DNA of 64,000 nt from BCD1 sp942492125 (GTDB lineage Bacteria; Bacteroidota; Bacteroidia; Chitinophagales; Saprospiraceae), in NCBI GenBank assembly GCA_942492125.1, contig CALODM010000006.1, positions 32,149 to 96,148 on the forward strand. The letters run 5' to 3'. This document shows, one piece after another, positions 63,010-64,000 of this stretch; positions within the stretch are counted from its first letter, which is position 1, and each line of letters starts with the position of its first letter. Below the pieces are notes generated by a model. That model was not told the origin of the DNA and made no database searches. It saw only the letters and a list, made by a program, of their open reading frames with translations. Made by a program: the position numbers and the translations under genes.

Positions 63010-64000
63010 CTACAGTGCTGTCAGTGAGATCGCATCATCGCAATCATCCTGTACGTATATGCCTAGGGTGGTAATCAGTCTTTCCTCACACGCAGGGATC
63101 GTGAAATTCAGATTGCCTGGCAATGTAATATCCGGTGCCTGGTTCTGCTGCTGGTTGATGATAACCTGTGGCTCTACTGACTGTCCAGCATAGTTAATCA
63201 CAGGGAAGTACGTTCCTGGATCTATTGATCCGCAGTAGTTAAAGAATACGAAATTCGGATTGGAGTCATCTACCTCTACTAGCGTGAGGTTCATGCCATC
63301 CTGTTCGAAGTTCGCTATGACTTCATCTACGTCTACCTCTTCACAATCATCATATACCTGGAAGGAATAGCAGTATTCCACGGATTCCTCACAGTACGGT
63401 ATGGTCAAATTGTCATCCGCAGCAAAGATCAGTGCCGGCTCATCGGCTATCGCCTGTTCTACCGTGATCTGTACATCGGCAAAACCGGTGTTGCCCGCTC
63501 CATCCGTATACTCAGCACTCCATACACTGCCATCATCATCTATCGTTACCGTTACGATGTATTCGATATACCCTTCGCCTACTTCATTGACCTGTTCTGT
63601 GCCATTGGCCGTAAAGATCACATCTTCTTCGGTGATGGACTGATCACACAGGTCTTCTACATATACCGTTACGATTACATCCCGGCTCTCTGCACAGTGT
63701 GGTATCGTTACATTCTGTGGTCCTACGATCGTTACATCCGGATTATTGAACTCTTCCACGACTACCGTGTAGGTCATGGATGTCTCGTTGCCATCAGGAT
63801 CCTCAACCGTAATGGTCAATTCTGTGGTTCCTGCTGCAAAGTTCACATCGATCAGGTAGTTGCCGTCTCCATCTGTGGTGACGATTGCCTGACTGCCTGG
63901 TTCTACACTCGTTGGTATCATCTCTATGTTCGTACTCACTGCATTCGGATCTACTATCTCGCCATAACAACCATCTACGGCCTGTACAAACAGTACCATC
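63010..64000 (-). CDS. giant secreted protein, upstream part (truncated by window end)
   Basis: At least 329 residues, open at the window edge. Cadherin/HYR-like repeats (TELTITVEDPDGNETSMTYT, NVTIPHCAESRDVIVTVYVE, three times the pattern IPxCEExxx). The stop at 63010 follows a one-base loss near 63013-63018. The next 60 bases read on as TVDLEATYTGIDQLGHDDAG in another frame, then shift again at 62947-62951 into the 59163-62945 frame. So all three pieces are one gene. Confidence 0.7.
   Translation of the reverse strand, partial: MVLFVQAVDGCYGEIVDPNAVSTNIEMIPTSVEPGSQAIVTTDGDGNYLIDVNFAAGTTELTITVEDPDGNETSMTYTVVVEEFNNPDVTIVGPQNVTIPHCAESRDVIVTVYVEDLCDQSITEEDVIFTANGTEQVNEVGEGYIEYIVTVTIDDDGSVWSAEYTDGAGNTGFADVQITVEQAIADEPALIFAADDNLTIPYCEESVEYCYSFQVYDDCEEVDVDEVIANFEQDGMNLTLVEVDDSNPNFVFFNYCGSIDPGTYFPVINYAGQSVEPQVIINQQQNQAPDITLPGNLNFTIPACEERLITTLGIYVQDDCDDAISLTAL

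Noticed and set aside
1..64000. tRNA, rRNA, CRISPR arrays, insertion sequences
   Set aside because: I looked for cloverleaf ends, repeat-spacer arrays and transposase motifs and saw none. A tRNAscan or CRISPR finder run would settle this.

Overview
The window looks like chromosomal DNA of a Bacteroidota bacterium, probably of the Saprospiria (class-level placement is inference). Support comes from very large secreted proteins with type IX secretion sorting domains of both kinds, Bacteroidota-type promoters (TAnnTTTG), a grasp-with-spasm style ATP-grasp gene, DUF4199 and DUF2141 proteins, and a BlaI/M56 pair.

Layout. 1-12.7 kb: a secreted metallopeptidase lipoprotein, a 2468-residue lectin and repeat adhesin, and hypothetical or helical-repeat proteins. 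13.4-38.8 kb: one large biosynthetic locus. Its first part (+ strand, 13.5-24.4 kb, closed by a strong terminator) has an ECF sigma factor, an ApeP-like dehydratase, a TonB-dependent receptor, a lipoprotein, a thioesterase, three ketosynthase-family proteins plus a half-size one, an ACP, a FabZ-like dehydratase and an acyl-activating ligase: an aryl-polyene-type (APE) pathway. A heptanucleotide minisatellite of about 45 units interrupts it just before the ACP gene. A small minus-strand operon (24.5-26.7 kb) encodes an ATP-grasp peptide ligase, a 77-residue protein and a SPASM-like partner that has lost its cysteines. The second + strand part (26.8-38.8 kb) has a PKS-type methyltransferase, an aromatic amino acid ammonia-lyase (starter unit), FabG and DUF2141. 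These are followed by an M50 protease, four near-identical 55-60 residue precursor-like peptides, an LPLAT-family acyltransferase, a phosphopantetheinyl transferase, an arginase-family enzyme and an ABC exporter. The protease, the acyltransferase and the arginase each carry an extra PqqD/RRE-like domain.

Main hypothesis: this is a hybrid RiPP-aryl polyene system. The peptides share a core with one invariant Arg (SWRCDD). A peptide arginase would convert it to ornithine. The RRE-fused acyltransferase would then load the ACP-bound aryl polyene onto that amine, the M50 protease would remove the leader, and the ABC protein would export the product. The ATP-grasp operon could add ester or amide cross-links. 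Each step is inferred from family and context; the gene content, fused domains and conserved peptide motif are read directly.

39-58 kb is more ordinary: glycosyltransferases, YkuK, DUF4199 proteins, a dihydroorotase homologue without its metal-binding histidines, a large polytopic membrane protein, RimO, PurH, CoaX, an outer-membrane protein, a TPR paralogue pair and a BlaI operon whose M56 partner seems to have suffered an internal deletion. 58.2 kb to the end is a giant minus-strand secreted protein with HYR-like, dockerin-like and T9SS domains, broken by at least four single-base frameshifts. Together with a one-base frameshift in the ABC exporter, mostly at short homopolymers, this suggests consensus sequencing errors rather than decay.
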